A DNA stretch of 64,000 nt, from positions 186,001-250,000 of the forward strand of contig NZ_QGLP01000004.1 in NCBI RefSeq assembly GCF_003202915.1. Direction: 5' to 3'. This document shows positions 10,071 through 18,081 of the stretch, one piece after another (the stretch's first letter is position 1; every line of letters starts with the position of its first letter). The notes beneath the pieces are model-generated. The model searched no databases. It was not told where the DNA came from and saw only the letters and a list, made by a program, of their open reading frames with translations. The DNA comes from Gilliamella apicola (GTDB lineage: Bacteria > Pseudomonadota > Gammaproteobacteria > Enterobacterales > Orbaceae). A program made the position numbers and the translations under genes.

Positions 10071-10685
10071 TTGTTATCGTTCAATAATATTGATAAGAAT
10101 TTGTTAAAAGATTGTACTCATTTGCATGTTATGGGGTTTTCACTATACTCTTTTCGTGCTATTGATGCGATGAGAAAAGCAATAGGTATAATTAAAAATA
10201 AAGGCGGAACAATTTCTTTTGACCCTAATTTACGCCAAGAGATATTTAGTATTCAAGAGATGGAGCAATCTTTTGGCTATATCATGGAGTATACCGATAT
10301 ATTTTTACTTAGCGAAAAAGAGGTTCGCTATTTTAACTAGAATGATGAAAGTGAACAACAGGCAATATTAGATTTACTTAAGAATGGTATAAAGCACATC
10401 GTTTTAAAAGGTGGCGCTAATGGTGCGAATTATTATGGTTTAGATGATCAAAAAAGTCTTAAAACGTTTCATGTTGATAGCTTTTCTGTTGGTTCTGTAG
10501 ATCCAACTTGCGCTAGAGGTTGTTTTGGTGCAACCTTTGTAGGTTTGTTACTGGCAGGGTATAGTGTTGAAACTGCATTAAAATTTGTTAATGTCAGTGG
10601 AGCGTTAGCGGTATCGAAACTAGGTCCGATAGATGGAACATCTTAACTTGACGAAATCCGCGCATTTTTAACAACATATAATTGA
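10071..10685 (+). pseudogene. Broken PfkB-family sugar kinase
   Basis: Translation gives THLHVMGFSLYSFRAIDAM, KGGTISFDPNLRQEI and IFLLSEKEVRYF, then a TAG at 10338-10340. The same frame continues with GIKHIVLKGGANG, a segment VDPTCARGCFGATFVGLLLA, and SGALAVSKLGPIDGTS before a TAA at 10644. A tail of 12 codons ends at 10685. This is a ribokinase/PfkB-type kinase of the tagatose/fructose kinase group. The N-terminal third is missing. The catalytic motif expected as DPTGAGDCF reads DPTCARGCF, losing the anion-hole glycine and the catalytic aspartate. Two nonsense codons plus the lost active site leave no doubt that it is dead. Confidence 0.87.
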
Positions 10686-10724
10686 TTAATCTTGTAACCA
10701 AAGCTTTTCTTATTTCCTGAATGC

Positions 10725-10755
10725 AAAAAAAATCCCAATAACAGGGTTATTGGGA
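10725..10755 (-). terminator. Rho-independent terminator downstream of hemW
   Basis: A perfect 10-bp stem (10733-10742 with 10746-10755) and a 3-base loop, with eight A residues at 10725-10732 that become a U-run on the minus-strand transcript. The orientation fits the end of hemW, whose stop codon is about 165 bases upstream. Confidence 0.8.
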
Positions 10756-10921
10756 AAACATAAGGAATAGGAAAACAATGAAATAAATGCATTGTCAAAA
10801 ATAGTATGCCTTTTTTTTTAATAAAAGTAAGTAAAGATATAAACATCTTATTTTAAATTGTTAGTATGTATTTTGTTAATAAATAGTAAATAAAATTTAA
10901 CTGTTTATTTTTTCGAGATTT

Positions 10922-12055
10922 CTATAAAAATATTTCAAGTAATGAATTTAAAAATAACTTACCATGGTCAGTTATTTGCCAGCTTTGGTTATCCTCAACC
11001 AGATAATTTTTTTCAATAGCCAGTGAGATTGGTTTATCAATGGATTGCAACGGTAAAAAAGTTCGTTGTTCAAATTCAGATTTAGGCGTAGCTTCAAATA
11101 GTCTAAACCTGTTCATAAAAAATTCAAAGGCTAACTCATCTTTTGCAACAGTATAAGAACGTTCTAAATAACGTCCTTCTAAATAACCTTTAGGATGTTT
11201 GGTTTTTACCGTGCGAATAATAGTTCCATCATTTTGGGTTAACTTTCCATGAGCGCCACAACCAATACCAATATAATCACCGAATCGCCAATAATTCAAA
11301 TTATGTTGGCATTGATAATTCGGTTTTGCATAAGCTGATGTCTCATATTGCTCATAACCATGTTTTGTTAATAATTGATGACCTTGTTGGTAAATATCCC
11401 ATAACATATCGTCATCAGGCAAAATAGGCGGTTTAGAACCAAATAATGTGTTAGGCTCAATAGTTAATTGATACCATGATAAATGTGGCGGCGCGATTGT
11501 AATTGCTTGTTTTAGATCATTCAAGGCATCATCAAGGGTTTGCTTTGGTAAGCCATGCATTAAATCTAAATTAAAGCTTTTTAAATTTAAGTCATTTGCT
11601 AATTTGCCAGCATCTATGGCTTCTTGTGGATTATGAACTCGTCCTAATTTTATAAGCTTATCTGCTTGAAAGCTTTGTACCCCAATTGATATACGATTAA
11701 CTCCTGCTTGTTGATACCCTTTAAATCTTTCTACATCAACGGAATTGGGATTGGCCTCAATGGTTATTTCGGCATCGTAATTTATGGGTATAATTTTATT
11801 AATATTGATTAATAAGTTATTAATTAACTCAGCAGAAAAAAGACTTGGCGTACCGCCTCCGATAAAAATTGAGTGGATAGCACGATTATTACAAAGCATG
11901 ATGTCTTGTTTTAAATCATTAATTAAATGGTCTATATATGCGGAATAATCGGGCGTATTTTTCATTTTGTGTGAATTAAAATCACAATATGGACATTTTT
12001 GTACGCACCATGGCATATGTATATATAAACTCAGCGGGATTTTATAGTCAAACAT
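10922..12055 (-). CDS. hemW: Radical SAM heme chaperone HemW
   Basis: Coproporphyrinogen-III-oxidase-like radical SAM protein. Family members bind heme and deliver it to target proteins and are not coproporphyrinogen oxidases. The 4Fe-4S cysteines are Cys17, Cys21 and Cys24 in the motif CVQKCPYC, followed by the SAM-binding segment GGGTPS. The length, 377 residues, equals E. coli HemW (YggW), and a C-terminal HemW domain is present. It is transcribed alone on the minus strand, divergent from yeaD. Start: ATG at 12055 with an AGGAAAGG ribosome site just upstream. Annotation as HemN would be a mistake because the HemN N-terminal extension is absent. Confidence 0.94.
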   Translation of the reverse strand: MFDYKIPLSLYIHMPWCVQKCPYCDFNSHKMKNTPDYSAYIDHLINDLKQDIMLCNNRAIHSIFIGGGTPSLFSAELINNLLININKIIPINYDAEITIEANPNSVDVERFKGYQQAGVNRISIGVQSFQADKLIKLGRVHNPQEAIDAGKLANDLNLKSFNLDLMHGLPKQTLDDALNDLKQAITIAPPHLSWYQLTIEPNTLFGSKPPILPDDDMLWDIYQQGHQLLTKHGYEQYETSAYAKPNYQCQHNLNYWRFGDYIGIGCGAHGKLTQNDGTIIRTVKTKHPKGYLEGRYLERSYTVAKDELAFEFFMNRFRLFEATPKSEFEQRTFLPLQSIDKPISLAIEKNYLVEDNQSWQITDHGKLFLNSLLEIFL

Positions 12056-12243
12056 ATGCCTTTCCTCAAATTTTAAAATAAAGTGTGGGTAACTAATAAG
12101 AAACAGCTGGCTATATTACTCCAAATAAGTAAAAAAAGCTTTTATTGCCTTTATTCCGTTTTTATAATTCGAATAACACGCGTACAATTAGCATTAAATT
12201 ATAGGCAATGTTCGCCATGTAAATTAAATATTTAGGAGTAAAT

Positions 12244-13116
12244 ATGAGTATCGTTAAACAGATTTTAGATAGCCAGGCTTCAGGAGCATCATTGAGTGTA
12301 TCAGTCAATCAAAGTACATTTGGTGAATTACCTGTATTAGTAATTAAACATAAAACATGTTCAGCTGCAGTATCGTTACAAGGTGCTCATCTATTATTTT
12401 GGCAACCGTCAACAGAAACTACACCAGTGATTTGGTTAAGTAAAAAAGCTAATTTTAAAAAGGAAGTGGCAATTAGAGGTGGTGTACCAGTTTGCTGGCC
12501 ATGGTTTGGTAAATTAGGCGATCCAATGCATGGTTTTGCGCGCCTCGTTGAATGGAAGTTAGATTCTTGCAAAGAAGATAATAAAGGTGTGGATCTCACG
12601 TTATCATTAACCAATAATCAACAAACAGAACGTTTTTTCACAAAACCTTTTCATGCATGGTTAACTATCCATGTAGGACAAACTTGCGAGGTAACACTAT
12701 CTTGCCAAGGTGATTTTGAAGCAACCAGTGCCTTACATACTTATTTGGGTATTAATAATATTAATGATGTCATTGTTGAAGGTTTAGGTGATTCTTATCA
12801 AGAACGCTTACCAGTTGAAAATAACCCAGCAATCAAAGGACAACTTACTGTTAATCAAGAAGTTGATCGTATTTATACCAATGCCGATGACGTAATAACT
12901 ATCACTGATGGTAAACGAACAATCAAATTAACCAATGTTAATGCAAGTGATGTCGTGACTTGGAATCCTTGGATTGATAAAGCTAAAGCGATGGCTGATT
13001 TTGCCGATGAAGAATATCAATCTATGGTTTGTGTTGAATCATGTCGTATTAATAAACCATTAACATTATCGGCAACACAAAAATCAGTCTATGGATTTAA
13101 GATTGAAGTTATTTAA
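12244..13116 (+). CDS. yeaD: Glucose-6-phosphate 1-epimerase (D-hexose-6-phosphate mutarotase)
   Basis: Aldose-1-epimerase-fold enzyme that interconverts alpha and beta anomers of hexose 6-phosphates. Seen: GGVPVCWPWFG near residue 80, a motif expected in the phosphate-binding site of this family, the segment ALHTYLGI with the catalytic-type histidine, and a C-terminal VCVESCRI segment. The length, 290 residues, is close to E. coli YeaD (294). Start: ATG at 12244 after a good TTAGGAG ribosome site. It stands alone, divergent from hemW, and upstream of rplY. Confidence 0.92.
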   Translation: MSIVKQILDSQASGASLSVSVNQSTFGELPVLVIKHKTCSAAVSLQGAHLLFWQPSTETTPVIWLSKKANFKKEVAIRGGVPVCWPWFGKLGDPMHGFARLVEWKLDSCKEDNKGVDLTLSLTNNQQTERFFTKPFHAWLTIHVGQTCEVTLSCQGDFEATSALHTYLGINNINDVIVEGLGDSYQERLPVENNPAIKGQLTVNQEVDRIYTNADDVITITDGKRTIKLTNVNASDVVTWNPWIDKAKAMADFADEEYQSMVCVESCRINKPLTLSATQKSVYGFKIEVI

Positions 13117-13301
13117 TCATTAGTTTTTTTATATTGTAAATGCAATCAATATCTGACTTTATCTTTATCAAGCGATTATTTGATTGCGTTTACCAGCGTA
13201 ACACTTTATAATCTTAGCGCTTTTTAAAGCACTAATTTTATAGCCAACTACTGGGTCGCCTGTAATTGGTTTTTTATTTGAAATAAATAAGAGAAATCAA
13301 T

Positions 13302-13586
13302 ATGTTTACATTTAAAGCTGAAGTTAGAAAAGAGCATGGTAAGGGTGCGAGCCGCCGCCTGCGTCACGCTGGTCAGTTCCCAGCAATTGTTTATGGTGGA
13401 ACAGAGCCTGCAATTTCTATTGTGTTAGATCACAATCAAGTTTTCAATATGCAAGAAAAACCAGAATTTTATTCTGAAGTATTAACTATTGAAATTGATG
13501 GTAAAGCAGTTAAAGTTAAAGTACAAGCAGTACAACGTCATCCATTTAAACCAAAATTAGTTCACATGGATTTTGTTCGCGCGTAA
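13302..13586 (+). CDS. rplY: 50S ribosomal protein L25
   Basis: 5S-rRNA-binding ribosomal protein, short form without the CTC extension, 94 residues as in E. coli. The N-terminal segment [19 protein letters not shown] and FPAIVYGG are diagnostic. It is monocistronic: 185 bases of non-coding sequence precede it, and a strong terminator follows about 40 bases after the stop. Start: ATG with AAGAGA upstream. Confidence 0.97.
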   Translation: MFTFKAEVRKEHGKGASRRLRHAGQFPAIVYGGTEPAISIVLDHNQVFNMQEKPEFYSEVLTIEIDGKAVKVKVQAVQRHPFKPKLVHMDFVRA

Positions 13587-13625
13587 CATACTGTTGTTGA
13601 AAATTATTCAATACTATCTTCAAAT

Positions 13626-13659
13626 AAAAGGTCACCATTTTGGTGACCTTTTATTTTTT
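13626..13659 (+). terminator. Rho-independent terminator of rplY
   Basis: A perfect 12-bp stem (13626-13637 with 13641-13652) and a 3-base loop, followed by a T-rich tail. The A-rich left arm may let it work in both directions, but no minus-strand gene is near. Confidence 0.9.
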
Positions 13660-13772
13660 AGTCTAAAAATGATAAATATCTATTGTTATGATTTATTCTA
13701 TTAACTTGATGTATACTGATAATCAAACAATAATAAAATAAATTGTAGATTACACCATTTTAGGAGAACCCT

Positions 13773-15233
13773 ATGTCTGATATCCCAACTTGCGATTTAG
13801 TTATTTTCGGCGCTAAAGGGGATTTAACGAGGCGTAAACTTTTACCGTCTCTATATCAATTAGAAAAATATGGAAAGTTACCAGAGCAGACAAAAATTTT
13901 AGGTGTCGGTCGTGCTGATTGGGACCAAGTTGCTTACACTGAAGTTGCAAAAGATGCGTTAACCACATTTATGACCGAACCATTAGATGAAAGTATTTGG
14001 CAACGATTTAGCCAACGACTAAACTTTCATAAATTAGATGTTAATGACATTGCAGGTTTTAATGCATTAAAAGATAAGCTTGAAAAGTCGCATCCTGCTA
14101 TCTTTTATTTTGCGATGCATCCTAATGCATTTGGTACGATTTGCCAAGGATTGGCTGAAGCTGGTTTGAATCAAGCTCAAAACAGAATCGTAATGGAAAA
14201 ACCATTGGGTTTTGATCTGCAATCATCCAAAGAAATTAATGACTCGGTTGCAAAGTTTTTCGGTGAATCACAAGTTTATCGTATTGACCATTATTTAGGA
14301 AAAGAGTCCGTTTTAAATTTACTCGCACTACGTTTTGCTAATCCTGTATTTGCTTCACTTTGGGATAGAAATTCTATTGACCATGTTGAAATCACCGTTG
14401 CAGAACAAGTAGGTATTGAAGGTCGTTGGGGCTATTTTGACAAAGCGGGTCAAATGCGTGATATGGTACAAAACCATCTTTTGCAAATTTTGACAATGAT
14501 TGCCATGTCACCGCCAGCCAACCTTGGAGATGACAGCATACGTAGGGAAAAAATAGCTGTACTTAATGCGTTACGCCCAATAAATAAAACGAATATCCGC
14601 GAAAAAGTGGTTAGAGGACAATATACTGCTGGATTCGTCAATGGCATTAATGTGCCAGGTTATTTAGAAGAGGATGGTGCAAATAAGCAAAGTAATACCG
14701 AAACATTTGTTGCTATTCGTGTTGATATTGATAATTGGCGTTGGGCTGGTGTGCCATTTTATTTACGAACCGGAAAACGCTTACCAAGTAAATGTTCTGA
14801 AGTTGTCGTTTATTTTAAATCTTTACCGCTTAATTTATTCAGTGAGTCTTATTCTCAATTACCTCAGAATAAACTAACTATCCGCCTACAACCAGATGAA
14901 GGCATGGATATCGAAATTTTAAATAAGGTACCTGGATTAGATAGTACACACAATTTACAAACAACTAAGTTAGATTTAAGTTTTAGTGAAACTTTTCATC
15001 AACAGAGTGCTGATGCTTATGAACGATTATTACTTGAAGTGATGCGAGGAAGACAAGCATTATTTGTTCATCGCGATGAAGTTGAGGCTGCTTGGAAATG
15101 GGTTGATTCAATTATTAATGCGTGGAGTTTAGATAACGAATCACCCAAAACCTATCCTGCTGGTACTTGGGGGCCGGTAGCTTCTGTTGCTTTGATCACT
15201 AAAGATGGTCATTCATGGCATGAGTTTGAATAG
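13773..15233 (+). CDS. zwf: Glucose-6-phosphate 1-dehydrogenase
   Basis: First enzyme of the oxidative pentose-phosphate pathway; oxidises glucose 6-phosphate to 6-phosphogluconolactone with NADP. The N-terminal dinucleotide motif GAKGDLTRRKLLPSL begins near residue 13, and the active-site motif RIDHYLGKE is at residues 170-178. The length, 486 residues, is normal. Start: ATG at 13773 with a clear TAGGAG ribosome site. pgl follows after 13 bases, so both lactone formation and hydrolysis are encoded in one transcript. No gnd, edd or eda is in this window. Confidence 0.97.
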   Translation: MSDIPTCDLVIFGAKGDLTRRKLLPSLYQLEKYGKLPEQTKILGVGRADWDQVAYTEVAKDALTTFMTEPLDESIWQRFSQRLNFHKLDVNDIAGFNALKDKLEKSHPAIFYFAMHPNAFGTICQGLAEAGLNQAQNRIVMEKPLGFDLQSSKEINDSVAKFFGESQVYRIDHYLGKESVLNLLALRFANPVFASLWDRNSIDHVEITVAEQVGIEGRWGYFDKAGQMRDMVQNHLLQILTMIAMSPPANLGDDSIRREKIAVLNALRPINKTNIREKVVRGQYTAGFVNGINVPGYLEEDGANKQSNTETFVAIRVDIDNWRWAGVPFYLRTGKRLPSKCSEVVVYFKSLPLNLFSESYSQLPQNKLTIRLQPDEGMDIEILNKVPGLDSTHNLQTTKLDLSFSETFHQQSADAYERLLLEVMRGRQALFVHRDEVEAAWKWVDSIINAWSLDNESPKTYPAGTWGPVASVALITKDGHSWHEFE

Positions 15234-15246
15234 AGGAATTTAAAAA

Positions 15247-15945
15247 ATGTTTACCTTAAATAAATACCCAAATAGTCAATTGTTAATCGAAGATTTAACC
15301 GCTCATATTGTTAAAGAGTTGCAACAGGCTATCAATAATAAAGGACATGCTTCTATTGCCGTATCAGGTGGTAAAACACCTATTCCATTATTTAAACTAC
15401 TAAGCCAACAAGATTTGGATTGGCACAATGTTTTTATTACATTAGTAGATGATAGATGGGTAGGTGATACCGATGATGCAAGTAATGAGAAATTGGTATT
15501 AACTTATTTATTACAAAATAAGGCTAAATTGGCTAATTTTGTTGGTTTGAAGAATAGTTGTGACAATCCATTTGATGGGGCAGAAATTACAGACAAAATA
15601 TTAAATAAAATCCCTATGCCCTTTGATGTGCTAATTTTGGGAATGGGAGAGGATGGTCATACGGCTTCGCTTTTCCCTGGTGCGACTAATTTAATGGCTG
15701 GCTTGGATATGAAATCTGGTCGAAAAGTAGTCGGCATGACACCATTAACAGCACCACTTGACCGTATTACCTTAACATTACCTACTATTTTAGATAGTCA
15801 AAATATCTATTTACATTTAGTTGGAGAAAGCAAAATGCAAGTATTAGAACAAGCAGAAAAGGGTGATGATATTAACCAAATGCCGATTCGAGCAATTTTG
15901 CAGCAAAATAAAGTCAATGTAATTGGTTTTTGGACTGCATCTTAA
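15247..15945 (+). CDS. pgl: 6-phosphogluconolactonase (DevB/SOL type)
   Basis: Hydrolyses the product of Zwf to 6-phosphogluconate. It belongs to the NagB-like SOL/DevB class, not the E. coli YbhE beta-propeller class. Seen: VSGGKTPIPLFKLL near residue 38, TLVDDRWV, and the motif LGMGEDGHTASLFPG near residue 135, which carries the catalytic histidine region. It has 232 residues, the usual size. It is 13 bases downstream of zwf with GAGGAAT as ribosome site, so the two form an operon. Confidence 0.94.
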   Translation: MFTLNKYPNSQLLIEDLTAHIVKELQQAINNKGHASIAVSGGKTPIPLFKLLSQQDLDWHNVFITLVDDRWVGDTDDASNEKLVLTYLLQNKAKLANFVGLKNSCDNPFDGAEITDKILNKIPMPFDVLILGMGEDGHTASLFPGATNLMAGLDMKSGRKVVGMTPLTAPLDRITLTLPTILDSQNIYLHLVGESKMQVLEQAEKGDDINQMPIRAILQQNKVNVIGFWTAS

Positions 15946-15952
15946 CGAAATC

Positions 15953-15979
15953 AACTTTGTCAGTAAAACTGGCAAAGTT
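15953..15979 (+). terminator. Hairpin after pgl, possible terminator
   Basis: An 11-bp stem with one T-G wobble (15953-15963 with 15969-15979) and a 5-base loop, eight bases after the pgl stop. No T-run follows, so intrinsic termination is uncertain; it could instead protect the 3' end. Confidence 0.5.
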
Positions 15980-16214
15980 ATCATCTACCACTTTATATTA
16001 GCATCTACACATGATTTTTATCTATATAAAAAATTAATTATTTGTAATTTTTGTCTTAAAAAATCAAAGTCCAATATCTAATAATTACTATAAATTATTC
16101 CATTTTATATTTTTGGTTATTTCGCTTGATTTGTTAGTACTTACTCATAATGATATTTTTTTTTGAAATTGTTAGAAATTAATTGATTAAATATCTATTA
16201 TTTTAGTAACTTTT

Positions 16215-16250
16215 GTGGTAAAAAGTGGGGTTAAGTGGTAAAAAATAGGG
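16215..16250 (+). promoter_or_regulatory. MraZ-box cluster upstream of mraZ
   Basis: Four elements spaced exactly 10 bases apart: GTGGT at 16215, GTGGG at 16225, GTGGT at 16235 and ATAGG at 16245. MraZ is known to bind TGGG-type repeats with this spacing upstream of its own gene, so this is a likely autoregulatory site for the dcw operon promoter. The surrounding gap (15946-16316, 371 bases) is otherwise very AT-rich and holds no gene. I could not place the -35 and -10 elements with confidence. Confidence 0.72.
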
Positions 16251-16316
16251 TTTTAATTAATATATTGATTTTTTATTAATTTAAAAACAATAAAAATTAA
16301 TATTCATGGTGATTTC

Positions 16317-16763
16317 ATGTTCAGTGGTGCAATCTCAGTCAATTTAGATAGTAAAGGAAGAATGGCTATTCCTACTCGCTATCGTGAGTTTTTGACTGAT
16401 GGTTTAGTTTGTACCATTGGTTTATATCATCCCTGTTTGACAATCTATTCGATGTCTGAATGGCAGAAAATCGAATTACAGCTATCAACATTGTCAACAG
16501 TTGTTGAAGCTGAACGTAGAATTAAAAGATTATTATTGGGTTATGCAACGGAATGTAATTTAGATAATGCAGGACGTATTTTACTTCCACCAACATTACG
16601 TACTTATGCAAAACTAGAAAAATATACCATGTTTGTAGGCCAATCTAATAAATTCGAGATTTGGGATGAGGCAATTTGGTATCAACAAATTAGTGATGAT
16701 ATTGCTGCATTACCAACTGATGTTGAACACTTATCAGAAAATTTGAAAAGTCTAACAATTTAA
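16317..16763 (+). CDS. mraZ: Transcriptional regulator MraZ
   Basis: First gene of the division and cell-wall (dcw) cluster. DNA-binding protein with two SpoVT/AbrB-like domains; family members form a ring and repress their own operon. The N-terminal motif NLDSKGRMAIPTRYRE (residues 9-24) is the first domain's signature, and the second copy is NLDNAGRILLPPTLR near residue 80. The length is 148 residues against 152 in E. coli. Start: ATG at 16317 with GGTGA upstream. rsmH follows 15 bases downstream. Confidence 0.96.
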   Translation: MFSGAISVNLDSKGRMAIPTRYREFLTDGLVCTIGLYHPCLTIYSMSEWQKIELQLSTLSTVVEAERRIKRLLLGYATECNLDNAGRILLPPTLRTYAKLEKYTMFVGQSNKFEIWDEAIWYQQISDDIAALPTDVEHLSENLKSLTI

Positions 16764-16778
16764 TAAGAGTAAACAAAG

Positions 16779-17714
16779 ATGGATTATCAACATAAAACTG
16801 TTTTGTTAAATGAAGCGGTGGCGGCATTAAATATAAAAAAAAATGGTATTTATGTTGATGGCACTTTTGGACGTGGCGGTCATTCACGTTTAATTCTTGA
16901 ACAGTTAGGTGAGCATGGAAGATTAATTGCAATTGACCGTGATGAACGAGCTGAACAGGCTGCACTTCAAATAACCGATCCAAGATTTACTTTTATTCGA
17001 GGAGAATTTTCTAACGTATATCAATATGTCGATGACTTAGGGCTGTTAGGTGATATAGATGGTTTTTTATTAGATTTGGGTGTTTCATCGCCGCAATTAG
17101 ATGATCCGCAAAGAGGATTTTCTTTTATGCGTGATGGGCCACTAGACATGCGGATGAATAATAATAAAGGTGTAACTGCGAGTGAGTGGTTACTAAGTAG
17201 TGATGAAAATGATATCGCATGGGTTTTAAAAACTTTTGGTGAAGAAAAGTTTGCTAAACGGATTGCTCATGCCATTGTGGAACAAAATAAAGTTTCGCCA
17301 ATAACTCGAACTTTAGAGTTAGCAGATTTAATTGAAAAAGCAACACCAAAAAAAGATAAAAACAAACACCCAGCAACACGCTCGTTTCAAGCTATTCGAA
17401 TTTATATAAATAGTGAACTTGAGGAAGTTGAACAAGCCTTAAATAACAGTTTGTCAGTGCTTGCAGATCAAGGAAGACTTGCAGTTATTAGTTTTCATTC
17501 GTTAGAAGACAGAATTGTGAAGCAATTTATAAGTAAACAAAGCAAAGGTCCTAATTTACCAGCCGGCTTACCATTAACAGAACAACAGATAAAACAATAT
17601 GGTAATGTTAAATTAAAATCACTTGGCAAAATTAAGCCGAGCAATAATGAAATATATGGTAACCCGCGTTCTCGTAGCGCGATATTGAGGATTGCAGAAA
17701 GGAAAAATGAATAA
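16779..17714 (+). CDS. rsmH: 16S rRNA (cytosine(1402)-N(4))-methyltransferase
   Basis: SAM-dependent methyltransferase that modifies C1402 in the ribosomal P site. The SAM-binding motif [11 protein letters not shown] is near residue 27, followed by [20 protein letters not shown] and the C-terminal segment [14 protein letters not shown]. The length, 311 residues, matches E. coli. The stop overlaps the start of ftsL by 8 bases, so the two are translationally coupled. Confidence 0.96.
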   Translation: MDYQHKTVLLNEAVAALNIKKNGIYVDGTFGRGGHSRLILEQLGEHGRLIAIDRDERAEQAALQITDPRFTFIRGEFSNVYQYVDDLGLLGDIDGFLLDLGVSSPQLDDPQRGFSFMRDGPLDMRMNNNKGVTASEWLLSSDENDIAWVLKTFGEEKFAKRIAHAIVEQNKVSPITRTLELADLIEKATPKKDKNKHPATRSFQAIRIYINSELEEVEQALNNSLSVLADQGRLAVISFHSLEDRIVKQFISKQSKGPNLPAGLPLTEQQIKQYGNVKLKSLGKIKPSNNEIYGNPRSRSAILRIAERKNE

Positions 17715-18081
17715 TAACAATGAAATTTATCCGAGAACAGGTGTTGATAGACACAATCAAAAAAGATCAAGCAAAAGTTTACTTGGTTTGATTTTTAGTG
17801 ATTTGCTCGGTCATCAGAAAATTTCGTTATTGCTATTGGTTCTTATTGTTATTTCGGCTGGAGCAGTATTAGTTACAACTCAGCAAGTTCGTAAACAATT
17901 ATTTGAACGTGAGCAATTATTACTCGAACAAGATGTATTAGAAAGTGAATGGCGTAATTTAGTTATTGAAGAAAATGTACTAGCTGATCCAAAACGTGTT
18001 GAAGATAAAGCAAAAAATCAATTGGGCATGTCATATGTGACACCGCAAAATGAAACCGTTATTGTGATAAAGAGTAAATAA
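17707..18081 (+). CDS. ftsL: Cell division protein FtsL
   Basis: Small bitopic divisome protein that forms a complex with FtsB and FtsQ. A cytoplasmic N-terminus of about 38 residues, one membrane helix at about 39-57, and a periplasmic heptad-like coiled coil at about 60-95 are visible. I chose the ATG at 17707 (124 residues) over a TTG at 17692 because it has a GAAAGGA ribosome site and the E. coli-like length. It overlaps rsmH by 8 bases and shares one base with the ftsI start (TAATG). Confidence 0.9.
   Translation: MNNNNEIYPRTGVDRHNQKRSSKSLLGLIFSDLLGHQKISLLLLVLIVISAGAVLVTTQQVRKQLFEREQLLLEQDVLESEWRNLVIEENVLADPKRVEDKAKNQLGMSYVTPQNETVIVIKSK

Noticed and set aside
9903-10340. Open frame of 145 codons as a real gene
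   Set aside because: It is made of a DeoR fragment and a kinase fragment joined by a deletion, without start region or complete domains; listed as two pseudogenes.
10643-10846. Minus-strand ORF of 67 codons near the hemW terminator
   Set aside because: Crosses the terminator hairpin and the end of the kinase remnant; no ribosome site and no similarity.
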